From: Alviniconcha marisindica
Lineage: Eukaryota > Mollusca > Gastropoda > Provannidae
NCBI GenBank assembly: GCA_018857735.1
Contig: JABMCL010002815.1
Coordinates: 615,001-679,000 of the forward strand
Direction of reading: 5' to 3'
Length of the DNA: 64,000 nucleotides
Positions 36,376 through 48,425 of this stretch are shown here, piece by piece. The translations under genes and the position numbers were made by a program. Position 1 is the first letter of the stretch. The number at the start of each line of letters is the position of its first letter. The notes under the pieces are model-generated. The model ran no database searches, had not been told where the DNA came from, and saw nothing but the letters and a program-made list of their open reading frames with translations.

Positions 36376-37469
36376 AAATCATGTCTAATCTATTTGAAAT
36401 CCCCAGAAAAATTATCTTTGTGAACACCATGTTAACCAGGTTTTGCAAGTTTTCACTTGGGGGGGGGGCGGGGGGGTTATAATAATGGAAAAATGGTTTG
36501 ATTTCTATTAGCTGAAGATTCCCGCATGCGTATGGTGGTTCCTGCTGTTGTTGCTGAAGAGACTTGCTGGTTGTAAATTCTCATGGGGAAACTGGATGCT
36601 GCTCCGAATGGATGGATGCTGAACCGGTCATCCGGGAATGCCTGCGAAATGTTGTCTGGACTGGAGAACAGTGTGTGTGTGTGTGTGTGTGCATCATTTG
36701 TTTCAGAGTGGTGGTATTCAACTTTCAAGAACAATCCTGTATTGGAGAACAGTGTGTGCATCATTTGTTGCCGAGTGGTGGTATTCATGAACATTCCTGT
36801 ATTGGAAAACTGTGTGCATCATTTGTTTCAGAGTGGTGTTATTAATTCAGGAACAGTCAACCATTGTGTAGTTTGGGTACTGTGGCAAAAAAGAGTTGCA
36901 TGCGTATTACTTGTGTGCAATTTTGGGTGATTCGCGTTTCTGCTTGCGGCTGCGTGCCTGCGTGGTTTCACCTCCTTGGCGTCACGGGGTGGGAGTGGTT
37001 GACAATCTGAGATTCCCAGACCTTGCTGCGTCATCAACTGCTGTGTTGTGAAACAAATGAATCCACTTTGTAACGTACCGTGGTCTTTGCAAGCACCCGT
37101 TTCCCTGGTTGTATTTTTGTTTTGATTCTGTAATTGTGTTTTTTGGTTTTGTTTTTGTTTAGTTTTTCTTCCCCGCTTTTTTAAAGATTGTTTTGCCTTT
37201 CAGATTGTGCGTATTAATGATTATGTAAAACAGCATGTGTGGTTTGCTTCTTGTGTTGCCCGCTGCCGTTGTTAACAAGATTTGGGTTTTTGTTCTTTCT
37301 CGTGCTGTTTTTTTTTCCAGCACTATTTTGTTGTTATCCATTTATAGAGGTGTTCCTTCTCTTTCTCTCTCTTTCTCGCTCTCTTTGGTTTCATCGTGGG
37401 GCGCAGGAACAGTTTAAAGTATACAGCATCTACATGGATGGCAGATTGGCATAATGCTTATATTTTAAA

Positions 37470-37775
37470 GATGGCAGATTGGTTCGGAAGGCACAAGCTC
37501 CGAAACATGATGGGGACAAACCTTTTTTTGTTGGGGGGGGGGGGGGGGGGATAGGGAAGAAAGAAAGGCAGAGAGAGAGAGAGAATCTTGGTCAAGTACT
37601 CCAACCATGCCGTGAGCCCAAGCTCAGCGTGCATCAAGATGCAGTGCTCCATTTGTGGTCGATCGCTGTACACGCTTCATCGCGGATCTGTCTCATTAAC
37701 ACACTTTCTGTGAATGTAGCAGTTGAAGTGTTCCGTTCAGGATGATTGTCTTTCTGTGTCAGTCCTGCTTCCCCC
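37470..37775 (+). repeat. dispersed duplicate pair, copy 1
   Basis: Shares ACATGATGGGGACAAAC, a poly-G run, TACTCCAACCATGC, GCAGTGCTCCATTTGTGG, TCTGTCTCATTAA and TGTTCCGTTCAGGA with 38850-39090, in the same order. Both copies carry an internal poly-G at the same place. Confidence 0.85.
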
Positions 37776-38849
37776 CCTCCCCCCCCCCCCCCCCCCCCCC
37801 TCCCCCCACCCCACCCCCCATTCTGCAGCACAAGCTCTTTAGCCATTGATCAGTTTGTCTCGCTAGTATGTCTCGTGATTCATGATCTGTCTCTTGATGT
37901 ACATTGTATTGATTCTGTTTGCCATATTTGTGCGTCTGCACGTTCTAGTTGAAAGAAATACGCTCACAGGTTATTTTCAGTTTTGTTTCACACAAAATGT
38001 GAGCATCAGCACCATATATAACAGACATTATTATTTGCCTTTTTTTCTTCTTTTTTTTTTCTCATTTGGTTTTTATTTCATTGTCAATTCAACTGGATCA
38101 AGTTTATTTATGAAAGGCTAAGGAATTTGTGTATGAAATTCATTTAAGACTTGAAGCAAAAGCCAACATTTTGTGTCCACTGTGGACATAACACTTGGAC
38201 AGAATAAGATAATGTTAACAGTATGAACAAAAATAGAGAGCTATTCTGCATGAAGGCACTGGTGCCAGATGTTTTGTTTCAATATTGCACATATCTAGAT
38301 CTAGTTCATCAAAATGAGCGCACCGCTCTCATACATATCTAGATCTACTTCATCAAAATGAGCACACTGCTCTCTGGCGCATCTAGGTCTAGTTCCTTTG
38401 TAGGCGTGATTTCATTGTCTCCTTTTCTGTCTATGAAACTCGTACCAGAAGGAAAAAAAGAGTAGTGTATTTTGTACTTGTCACTAGCTATACACGTCTG
38501 TTCTGTCTCAAGAGATTTAGTTTGAGGAACGAGTGGTCTGACTTCCAGTGTGCCACTCACATCAGTTCTGCCCTCGTTTTCCACCTCTCACACTGAGAGT
38601 TTGCTTACACTGCCAAAAAGGACAACATCGGGGGGGGGGGGGGGGGGGGGGACTTTTGATTGCGAAACAATGTCCTTTTGTGGGGCCAACTTTCTCACTG
38701 CAAAATATATATTATCACAGATTTCTTGGTTGCAACTAGTTTACAACATAATCAGGTGTGCCACTGTTAGTCACTTTTTGTTTTGATTGCGTCTGTCTCT
38801 TGCTCATGTGAACTTAGAATGTGCATATGGAATTTGTTGTGTTATATGG

Positions 38850-39090
38850 GAAGCATGATGGAGACAAACTTTGTTGTGGGGGTTTGGGGGGGGGGGGGGG
38901 GGGGGAATCAGATTACTCCAACCATGCTGTGAGCCCAAACTCGGCGTATGTTAGGATGCAGTGCTCCATTTGTGGTCGATCACTGCACTCGCTTCATTGC
39001 AGATCTGTCTCATTAATACACTTTCTGTGAATGTAGCGATTGAAATGTTCCGTTCAGGACGATTGTCTTTCTGTCAGTCCTGTTTCATCC
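38850..39090 (+). repeat. dispersed duplicate pair, copy 2
   Basis: Same block order as 37470-37775, about 1.35 kb downstream. Roughly 85-90 percent similar by eye outside the poly-G run. Confidence 0.85.
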
Positions 39091-39699
39091 TCCTCCACCC
39101 CCACCTTCCCCACCCTTCTTGAAAAGAAGTAAAAATTGAGTTAGTTTTTGGTGTTGAGTAGGCTCTTGTAGTGTTAAACTGCTACAAGTTGAATGGTAAA
39201 TAACAACAGAACACCATTACTGTTACTGTTGTGCATGTATGAAGTTAGGCATACCGCAATAAAATGGCATTTAATTTTCTGGTTTGCTTGCAGATATAAA
39301 TTTATAAAATCCCCCCCCCCCCCCCCCACCCATCCCTGTTATTCAGCCATGTACGCCCATTGGTGTCAGATTGCACAGAAAAACGTCTATGGAGAAAAAT
39401 AGCAATGATTTTAGATGTATGCATGTGTCATTGCCGAACCGGTTTGCCATAATACAAGGTTGTGATTCGTGACAGTGCAACGGATTTCATTTTTATTTAT
39501 GCGTGGGGAAGAAGAAATATTCCCTGTAAAATGGTAGAGCTTATATGGATCTGAAGATGACGCTGTGCTGCCGTTTTCTTTTCTTTTCTATTCTACTTGC
39601 ACACCACTCTTACCTGCACAAAATTGTGTGTTGGTTTTCCACTGTCAGACAACAACTTGGAGTGCGGTAATGAAAACTGTGTCTGCTGAGTAGTGGGTT

Positions 39700-39735
<36 letters not shown>

Positions 39736-40173
39736 ACATGTTCAATATATTATTATGCCATTCCTTTGTACAATGTGCTGAACCCATCTCAACTTTACAC
39801 TGTCTTCAATGGAATATCTATGTGTTCTTTGTACAGTTCTTTTTTCTTTTTTTTCTAAAAAAGGACAGAATGGAGAACAAGTTGAATGAATTGTTACCAC
39901 TGTGTTTTGATTTTGCTACAATGAAGGAGAAGTTGAATGAATTGTTACTTCTGTGTTTTTGATTTTGTTATACTGTTGAGTAGTTTATTGTTCTACTCTG
40001 TATGAGAAGCTTTTTTTTTTGGTTTTGTTTCTTCCTTTGCTCATAAGAAAATTGTTGTAACCAGAATTTATCACAGTGGCATAATTAAGTGCTGCGTGTC
40101 TTAATTGCGTTTTGTGGGGGCCACTGTTTCCTGTCTGTGTAGAGTACATACAGCTGTGTGTTCTTCACTATTA

Positions 40174-40609
40174 GGGTAACATGGTCTACTTTCAAACAGT
40201 GTCTAATTACAGCTGGTATGTTTACCTCCCAGCTTGCTTTGTTTACTAAAATATTCATGAAGCAAGAGGAATACAGCTGGCGGGTTGTTATATTTCCAAT
40301 TTCCAGTAGGAATGCTACAAATTACAATGTACTGTGAAGCAAAGAAAAAAAGCATACCAAACTGGTCGTAACAAAATCTGACACAAGAATGACTGCTAGC
40401 ATTCTAAAACAAGATCCAAATGCATAGGAGGTTCAAAAGAAGGACTGGAAAGAAACAGATCCAAACACATGAAAGGTTCAAAAGAAAGGTTGGACAAAAA
40501 CAGATCCAAACACATAAGAGGTTCAAAGGTCCTTTTGAATCTTTTATGTGCCTGGATCTTGTCACACTGGTCGTATTTAGACACTGGTCAAAATTAGACC
40601 ACGTTACCC
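40174..40609. mobile_element. 436-bp MITE with TA target duplication
   Basis: The ends are inverted repeats of about 37 bp (GGGTAACATGGTCTACTTT on the left; reverse complement of the right end GGGTAACGTGGTCTAATTT), flanked on both sides by TA. The centre holds three direct repeats of CAGATCCAAACACAT with GGTTCAAAAG and an internal palindrome (TAAGAGGTTCAAAGG/TCCTTTTGAATCTTTTA). It encodes no transposase. The TA flank suggests a Tc1/mariner-type mobiliser. Confidence 0.8.
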
Positions 40610-43600
40610 TACAGTTTACAGATGAGAAATGAAAGGTTCAGTGCAAGTTGGCTTTGAAATTAAACGAGCTTTATAGCATTATTGGCAGTACAAAAAAACC
40701 AACAAAAAAACAAGCAGAAGAGGGAGTAACTGGTTATTAACCACCAGTTAGCCTTCATCTGTACACTGTCCATCTGCGTCGTTTTAAGGACTCTGACACT
40801 TCACGAGTTCATGCTGGGTTATCTTGGCGTTTCCGTACATAATCCACCAAACTTTGACACAGAGTGCAGGATCTTTAACGTGTGTATGTGGTCATTTTGC
40901 ATGCATAGATATATATATATATATAGATGCACAGGGGACCTTAGTTTGTAGCCTCGTCCTAAGGACTTTTTTGTTACAGGGTCTGCACAGAATTTGACAG
41001 ATTGCGTGGTGGGTGCCAAACTTGGTGTGCAACCCATCCTTGTGTTGACCACGTCCGATCGCCGTTAAGAGACATGCTTTTGTATGGCTCTTGTTGAGCA
41101 GCTAGGAGATAATAACTGATAGGTGGTGCGTGCAGTATGATGCTGTTTGGCACTGGTATTTGCCATTATGCATTTGTATAATATTATTTTACTTTTTTTT
41201 TTTTTTTACATTGATTCTGTCCAGTCCTTTTTTGTATTTTTCTTTGGTATCGATAAATCAGATGGAATGGTCGACAATACCAGTATGTCCTAGCCTTATA
41301 TGCTTTTTTTTTAACATTGGCAATATTGAAGGGACTAACTCACTTCGAAAATTTGTGTCCGATGTTTGTGTATGTATGCTTGGTTTCATATTTGTGGATG
41401 GACTGATCTGGTAGATTCAGCTTGAGAAAGGGTTTGCACTTTGAGAAGAGGTGGTGTTGTTTTTTTAATGTGAATTTGCATATATGACAGAGTGTGGTTG
41501 TCCTGAAGTGACCCAGTGTGGTTGACAGGACGTTAAAATCCGATGACTAACTCCTTGTTGGTCATATTGGAGTGAAATGCATGACGTCAGCCTCAACCAC
41601 CACTTACAAGCAAATAACATCAGGGAATAACGGACGTCACCACAGAGCTATAATAAGGAGATGAATGTCCTCAGGGGTAATAGAATTATGAACGAAACTA
41701 TTTTTGGCTTTCCCTTTCATAGCACAATTTCTTTTTGGGGGGAGGAGCCCAGTGTTTTGCTGAATTGCTTCAGTTTCTGCACGGAGCGGGTGGGATTACG
41801 CTGCTATGATACCACAGTTAATAGTTCAGTCGAAACGTATTGGTGTTCACATTTTTTGCCAGTGTGGTGAAACTTCTGTTTAGTGCATACTTTTTTGTTC
41901 ATTTGTTTGTTTTTCCCCCCCCCCCCCCCCTGTAAAAAGTTGTCAAAATCGCAATGTTTTCTGTCCTCGCTGGCAGGAGGACGAGTCGTGCCTTTGTACT
42001 TGCCTCGTTCCCTCACCTTCATTCACTTGCACTGCGCTCCCCTCATCATTTCCTGCTTCTTCACCCACACGCACATGTCTGCACGTTCATCATACCTGGG
42101 TGGAAGACTCGTTCTGCGACTGTTTTCTATGACTGTTGTCTGTTTGTAGTACGTGCCACTTTGGGGAGTTTGGGTTTGTGCGAATCGTACAGGCTTGAAT
42201 GGAAGGGTTGTTGGAGTTTTGGGTGTGTTTTTTTGTTTGTTGTAATACCAGTTTGATCTTTTTTTTAAATTATGTTTACAGGATGATTAAAATTATGCAG
42301 TAATTCTTGTGCTTGCATTTTTTTTTTTTGTACAGGTTTTTCTTTTCATCAGGACTGTTGCTATCGTGAGTTAGCATTCATTACGATTTATTATTATTTT
42401 TAAAGTAGGCCTCGTAACTATTAATATTGCAAAGCAATGATTTAAGTGGTAGAGATGTAGATTGGATCCACTTTAATGTTGAAGATTTTAACAGCACAGT
42501 ATTGGCCCAAAAAAGGCCCTGAGGTGGTTTTGCTGTCGCTCGTCCAGTAATAGGCGCAGCATGTCCCATTTTGTAACTTATTTCAGATTCAGTTTGTGCG
42601 CTTGGTGAGGAGGGAAAGATGCATTTCTAGTCATTGGAGTGCGAGTAGTAAAAAAAACAAAAACTGAATCTCTTCTGTGTGTAAAAACGTATTATCAACA
42701 TCAGCCAAAATATTTGGCCTGCGAATACTTTATAGCCAACGCTTACCAGTTCAATGCTTATGCTGTGAATGTGCGTATTGGTTCAAACATTCCATTTTAA
42801 TTGTTTCAGTCAGGCTGTTGAGTCTATTCATCAGGATACTGAGATTTTGCCATACAGTTTTTTGTTAGTTTATTTTAGTGTCGGTGATAGAGTGGAAATT
42901 CTGTGCTCAAAATCATTGTGATCAGTGCTTTTTCAACTGACTTCTCTTTTCTTTTCTCTTCGTGTGAAGAGATGCTTTAATCCTGGATTTTTTGTTCAAG
43001 CTGATATGCTTATATATTTAAAAGCTCAGATTTGGTGGTAACAAACATTTTTTCCATGGTATCATTCCATTATGCATTTTTTTCTCAGAACTGCAACTTC
43101 ATTTCATTCCATTTTTGAAGACAAGTTTGTTTCGTTGTTAATCCTAAAAAATAAATATATATAAAATTTAAAAAAGGATTTGCCTTTATACACCTGAAAT
43201 TCACCGCATGGTATCCACGCTCAGATTAGAGGGTGACTGTGAAATGGGTAAAGCAATGTGTTCCTTTGGTAATGGGCAATCATGATTGTTGTTGGGGACT
43301 CCTGGTCATTTCTAGGTAGTATTCAGAACCAACCATCAGACTGAAGGCAAGATGTACTTCACATAACCATTATTAGAACAGACCTAGGAAAATGTACTCA
43401 CCCCATGAGTTTTTTTTTTGTTTTTTTTTTAAATTCACCAGCACTGGCTTTTGGAAACTGACTGCTTTGTGGTAAATGTTTGCATTGCAGCCACACAGTC
43501 AAAGCCCCACGCTGTACTTTTATTTTTATTTTTAATCTGCCCAAACTTGAGAGCGAAAAAGATCCATGCCATCATCGAAAAGTGATGTTCTGTTCACTTT

Positions 43601-43929
43601 GCCGTGACGGCATGAATTTTTTACGCTCTCAAGTTCTGCTCAGAAAAGGGAGGGCATGGGTACTGGTGGCTTGATTTGTTTGGGCTTAAAATCTGAAACG
43701 GAATGAGGCCTGTTCAGGTTGAAGATTACTGTCTGCAACATTGTGTTTTAACGCTGAATTCCAGTTTGGCAGAGGTAAATGAGACTTGGGTCAACAGCCC
43801 ACATAACTACATTCACAAAGATCCACAAGAAATCCTGGTTATACAGAAACTGACACTGAGAACTGGTTGTAGTTTTTTTGGAAAAGTCTGATCAAGGACT
43901 GACATTGGTGGAAACTGAAGAGTGCGTAT
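40610..43929 (+). other. noncoding stretch
   Basis: No coding exon recognised. Contains an (AT)n at 40908-40924, family C copy 2 (41250-41545), a poly-C run at 41918-41930 and T-rich tracts. AATAAA occurs near 43150. Confidence 0.5.
41250..41545 (+). mobile_element. dispersed repeat family C, copy 2
   Basis: From GATAAATCAGATGGAAT through TACCAGTATGTC, CTTCGAAAAT and GAGAAAGGGTTT to TGGTTGACAGGACGTTAAAA it matches 14075-14352 in order and orientation. Confidence 0.7.
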
Positions 43930-43934
43930 TATGC

Positions 43935-44430
43935 AAGAAAATATATTGATAGGCTAGAAAGGTTTATGGTTTTGTCAATGACAGGCTAGAAAGGTTTATG
44001 GTTTTGTCATTGATAGGCTGGAAAGGTGTTTGGTTTTGTCATTGATAGGCTAGAAAGGTGTATGGTTTAGGCTAGAAAGGTTTATGGTTTTGTCATTGAT
44101 AGGCTAGAAAGGTTTATGTTTTGTCATTGATAGGCTAGAAAGGTTTATGGTTTTGTCATTGATAGGCTAGAAAGGTTTATGTTTTGTCATTGATAGGCTA
44201 GAAAGGTTTATGGTTTTGTCATTGATAGGCTAGAAAGGTTTATGTTTTGTCATTGATAGGCTAGAAAGGTTTATGGTTTTGTCATTGATAGGCAAGAAAG
44301 GTGTTTGGTTTTGTCATCGATAGACTAGAAAGGTGTATGGTTTAGGCTAGAAAGGTTTATGTTTTGTCATTGATAGGCTAGAAAGGTTTATGTTTTGTCA
44401 TTGATAGGCTAGAAAGGTGTATGGTTTTGT
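43935..44430 (+). repeat. ~31-bp minisatellite
   Basis: About 16 units of GATAGGCTAGAAAGGTTTAT and GGTTTTGTCATT, some shortened. Noncoding. Confidence 0.93.
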
Positions 44431-45289
44431 CGTGTTACATACTGATGCACCGTTGAGTGTTGTTGCTTTATCTGCTTCAGTTTTTTCAGTTTGTGCACAA
44501 GCTTTAACTTGCTAGGCAGGATTTACCCTACATATACATATCCAGGTCAAGTGGAGACTTGAAGCGAGCCACTCGTACAATTTGAAAAAGTTGTTTTGGG
44601 AGCTTTTTCTTTGTTGTTTTTTGCTAAAAGAGACATTTTATTTTGTACAGTATTTTGCAAGTTATTTTTGTTGATTTTTGCTTACATTTTTCTTGTAGAT
44701 ATATATGTACATTAAAAGAAAAAATATAACTGGGGGTGGGAGGGAACGGGAGGGGGGTGCAGATTTAAGGGGACAAAATTGGCAGGCTTGTATATCAAAA
44801 AAATAATTTAAAAAATCGGAGTTGTGTATACCGGTTCATTGTGTAGAAATCCATTTAACCAATGCTTCAGCTGGTTTTACTGTTAAAATCTTTTTTTTCA
44901 TTTTCTTCGACTTGATAATATATATGCAATGCAGCCTCGTTTGTTTTCCAGGTAATGTATTTATTATCTAGTGTATCAGTGGTCTTGGGACGTAAGACTG
45001 CCAATCCTACTCAAGCTGTTCACATTTCTGTGCATCAAAAGAACTCGATCCAGTGAAGAGTTGCGTGAAAGTTGGAACAGAGCGGGGTATGAAAGTGCTC
45101 ATTGATTACTGCATCTGCTTCTACTTGTCATTAATTAATTAACGAATGAATGATGAAACTTGCAGTTGAACGGCAGTGCTGGAGTGTTTGCTGTGTGGTC
45201 GCGTGTTGGCACTGGACATGCACGTCATTTATGTACCCGTTAGCGACAATGCCTGACTTTATAAAAGGCCTTTTTATTTCACATTTTAA

Positions 45290-45295
45290 AATAAA
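45290..45295 (+). terminator. candidate polyadenylation signal
   Basis: AATAAA is followed about 25 bp later by a GT-rich stretch (TGTGTGTGCGTACATGTGTG), the classical arrangement. If used by the RPTP gene the 3' UTR would exceed 12 kb, so the assignment is weak. Other AATAAA sites occur at about 39259 and 43150. Confidence 0.3.
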
Positions 45296-45309
45296 CTATT
45301 GTGCTTGTA

Positions 45310-45525
45310 CTGACTCCTGTGTGTGCGTACATGTGTGTATGTCTGTGTGTGTGTGTATACGTCTGTGTATGTGTGTATGCTTGTACTCTGTGCGTGTGTC
45401 TGTGTATGCATGAGCTTGTACTGCTGTGTGTGTTATGTCTGTGTGTATGCATGTACTTGTACTGCTCTGTGTGTGTACATCTGTGTGTGTGGAGAGAGAG
45501 AGAACCAGAGAGAGAGAGGAAGGAA
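45310..45525. repeat. TG/GA simple repeats
   Basis: Interrupted TGTGTATG repeats ending in a GAGAGA run. Frames on both strands are low complexity. Confidence 0.9.
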
Positions 45526-45544
45526 GGTGATCCAGTTACTTGAA

Positions 45545-46390
45545 TAATAAACATACACAGCATATTTGAGTAAACACATTAAAAACAACAAAAAGCATTT
45601 CAATTTGTTTTATTGCTGATTGAAGACTAGAATTAAAATGCTACATGAACTCAAAAGTTTAATAATTTAACAAGCCCTTTCAGTTGAGTATACATTAAAT
45701 CAATTGAAAAGTGAGAAGTAAAATGTTTAATACATACTTATTTCCAAACCTAGTGCTGATAGATTTGGTAGTTGTTGTTTTTGCCAGTCACTTTAGTTTC
45801 AATCATACACATTACCCCAAGCATTGAAGAGGTTGTCTTGGCATAAAAAAAAATATAAAAAAACCCGGGCTGCATCCATGCATAAATATTACTGGCCCAC
45901 GAATAGCCAACAACGTCAAGGTAATCGTCACTGTCATGCATGTGCAGCCTCCATGACAAATTTATTCTGAATTTAGCAGGATAGTTCACCACCACTACTT
46001 CTCTCGCTTTAAACACAGTTGTTTACCCCCCCCCCCCCCCCCCCCCTCCAACACACACATACTCTCTCTCACATACAACCCAACACACAAAAAACTGGGC
46101 ACACTGCTGCAAAAAGAATAGCGAGTCGCAGTGTTGTCAAACTGGACCGTATCAAATGATGTAAGACTGGATGGTAGGTAGGAGAGAGAGAGAGAGAGAG
46201 CAGGCACAGTCTCTTCTCAAGTAGACTTATCAGTGGCAACATTTATGACCAAAACCCTTTTCATGGGCCTATTGTAATATCAAACATGACATTTCAGGCA
46301 CTACACCGTCACAACTCCATCTTTGCTGAACTGCATGAGCTTTTTTTGTCAAACGCAGGCTGGCCTGGAAGAACTAGTGTCGGTGCTGAT
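45545..46390. other. intergenic stretch
   Basis: AT-rich, no gene recognised. Contains a poly-C run (46027-46048) and a GA run (46184-46200). A minus-strand AATAAA (complement of TTTATT near 45609) could end a minus transcript, but nothing ties it to the DEPDC1-like gene. Confidence 0.45.
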
Positions 46391-46394
46391 GAAC

Positions 46395-46860
46395 AGCTGT
46401 GCCATTGTCAGTGGCAGCAAGAGCAGTCCGTGCCATTGTGAGCGGGAGGGAGAGCAGTCCGTGCCATTGTGAGTGGCAGCAAGAGCAGTCCGTGCCATTG
46501 TCAGTGGCAGCAAGAGCAGTCCGTGCCATTGTCAGCGGCAGCAAGAGCAGTCCGTGCCATTGTCAGCGGCAGCAAGAGCAGTCCGTGCCATTGTCAGCGG
46601 CAGCAAGAGCAGTCCGTGCCATTGTCAGCGGCAGCAAGAGCAGTCCGTGCCATTGTCAGCGGCAGCAAGAGCAGTCCGTGCCATTGTCAGCGGCAGCAAG
46701 AGCAGCCCGTGCCATTGTCAGCGGCAGCAAGAGCAGTCCGTGCCATTGTCAGTGGCAGCAAGAGCAGCCCGTGCCATTGTGAGCGGCAGCAAGAGCAGCC
46801 CGTGCCATTGTGAGTGGCAGCAAGAGCAGTCCGTGCCATTGTGAGCGGGAGGGAGTGAGG
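46395..46860 (+). repeat. 31-bp minisatellite, about 15 copies
   Basis: Unit GCAGCAAGAGCAGTCCGTGC then CATTGTCAGCG, very homogeneous. All plus frames stay open because the unit lacks stops in any frame. GC-rich and CpG-containing, unlike its surroundings. Confidence 0.95.
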
Positions 46861-47509
46861 TTGCAATTAGGTTTTAATTAACATTCTGTCGACCACACAG
46901 CGTCGCCTTAGACAATCGCTCGTCACAAATGCAAATGCACATTTCAAAACTTCTAATATGTAAACCCTTTCTCAATTAAGTCAAATCTGCAAAATTGATC
47001 TCTACACAAATTTAAAGCAAAACATACATACATAACACGCAAGTTTTTGATAGTCCCTTCAACACCGCCCTTGTTAGAGTATATAAGGCTAGGACATGCT
47101 GGTATTGTCAACCATTCCATCTATTTATCGATACCAGATTAAATAAGAAGGGAAAAAGAAAGAAAAAAGAATTAAAAAAAAGAAAAACTAATGCAATAGT
47201 AAATATCAGTGCAGTTCAGCAGGGAACAACCTGAACATACCACCTACCATCTCTTGCTGCTCAACGAAAGCCATACAATTAAAAAAAAAAATTCAAGTAT
47301 CATTTAACACAAAATAATGATGAGAGAATCTTCTTGGAAAAAAGTCAGGAGAGTATTAGCAGAACAAGGACAACAGGACCTAAGCCAGCAGAGCAGTTTT
47401 GTAAACCTTTTTCAGCTGAAGCAGCATCATCGATGTCTGATCTGCATGCAGATTTTTAAGCAGACAGCTGACATAAAATACAAACTGTTTGATCTTTTTG
47501 CTGTATTTT
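46861..47509. other. intergenic stretch with reverse-oriented family C fragment
   Basis: About 47065-47125 (TATATAAGGCTAGGACATGC, TGGTATTGTC, ATCGATACC) matches part of family C in reverse. No gene recognised. Confidence 0.5.
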
Positions 47510-48425
47510 GGGCAACAAGGCTACATCTCCAGAGAGGTATGTGCCTCACCTATGGTCATAGAGGCTACATCTCCAGAGGTATGTGCCTCATCTATGGCCA
47601 TAGAGGTGACATCTCCAGAGAGGTATGTGCCTCATCTATGGCCATAGAGGCTACATCTCCAGAGAGGTATGTGCCTCATCTATGGTCATAGAGGCTACAT
47701 CTCCAGAGAGGTATGTGCCTCATCTATGGCCATAAAGGCTACATCTCCAGAGGTATGTGCCTCGTCTATGGCCACAGAGGCTACATCTCCAGAGAGGTAT
47801 GTGCCTCACCCATGGCCACAGAGGCTGCATCTCTAGAGAGGTATGTGCCTCATCTATGGCCATAGAGGCTACATCTCTTGAGAGGTATGTGCCTCATCTA
47901 TGGCCATAGAGGCTACATCTCCAGAGAGGTATGTGCCTCACCTATGGCCACAGAGGCTGCATCTCCAGAGAGGTATGTGCCTCATCTATGACCATAGAGG
48001 CTACATCTCCAGAGAGGTATGTGCCTCATCTATGGCCATAGAGCATAGAGGCTGCATCTCCAGAGAGTATGTGCCTTATCTATGGCCATAGACCATAGAG
48101 GCTACATCTCCAGAGAGGTATGTGCCTCATCTATGGCCATAAAGCATAGAGGCTTCATCTCCAGAGAGGTATGTGCCTCATCTATGGCCATAGAGCATAG
48201 AGGCTATGTCTCCAGAGAGGTATGTGCCTCATCTATGTCCATAGAGCATAGAGGCTACATCTCCACAGAAGTATGTGCCTCACTGATGGCCATAGAGGCT
48301 ACATCTCCAGAGAGGTATGTGCCTCATTGATGGCCATAGAGGCTACATCTCCAGAGAGGTATGTGCCTCACTGACGGCCATCGAGGCTACATCTCCAGAG
48401 AGGCATGTGCCTCATGGATGACTCT
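47510..48425 (+). repeat. 44-bp minisatellite, about 20 copies
   Basis: Unit GAGGCTACATCTCCAGAGAG then GTATGTGCCTCATCTATGGC then CATA, with some units carrying an extra GAGCATA. Noncoding. Confidence 0.95.

Larger units (their letters stand above)
36376..40173 (+). other. noncoding stretch, probably long 3' UTR or intergenic
   Basis: No conserved coding exon found. It contains a TG microsatellite inside a ~65-bp tandem repeat (36660-36840, GAGAACAGTGTGTGCATCA), poly-G/C runs (36458, 37536, 37771-37800, 38628-38650, 38886-38905, 39310-39327), a duplicated AGATCTAG.TCATCAAAATG segment (38298 and 38342) and a TG run at 39703-39734. Confidence 0.5.

Noticed and set aside
46399..46844. Three overlapping open frames of 114-127 codons
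   Set aside because: All three plus frames are open because the 31-bp unit has no stop; typical of a minisatellite, not a gene.
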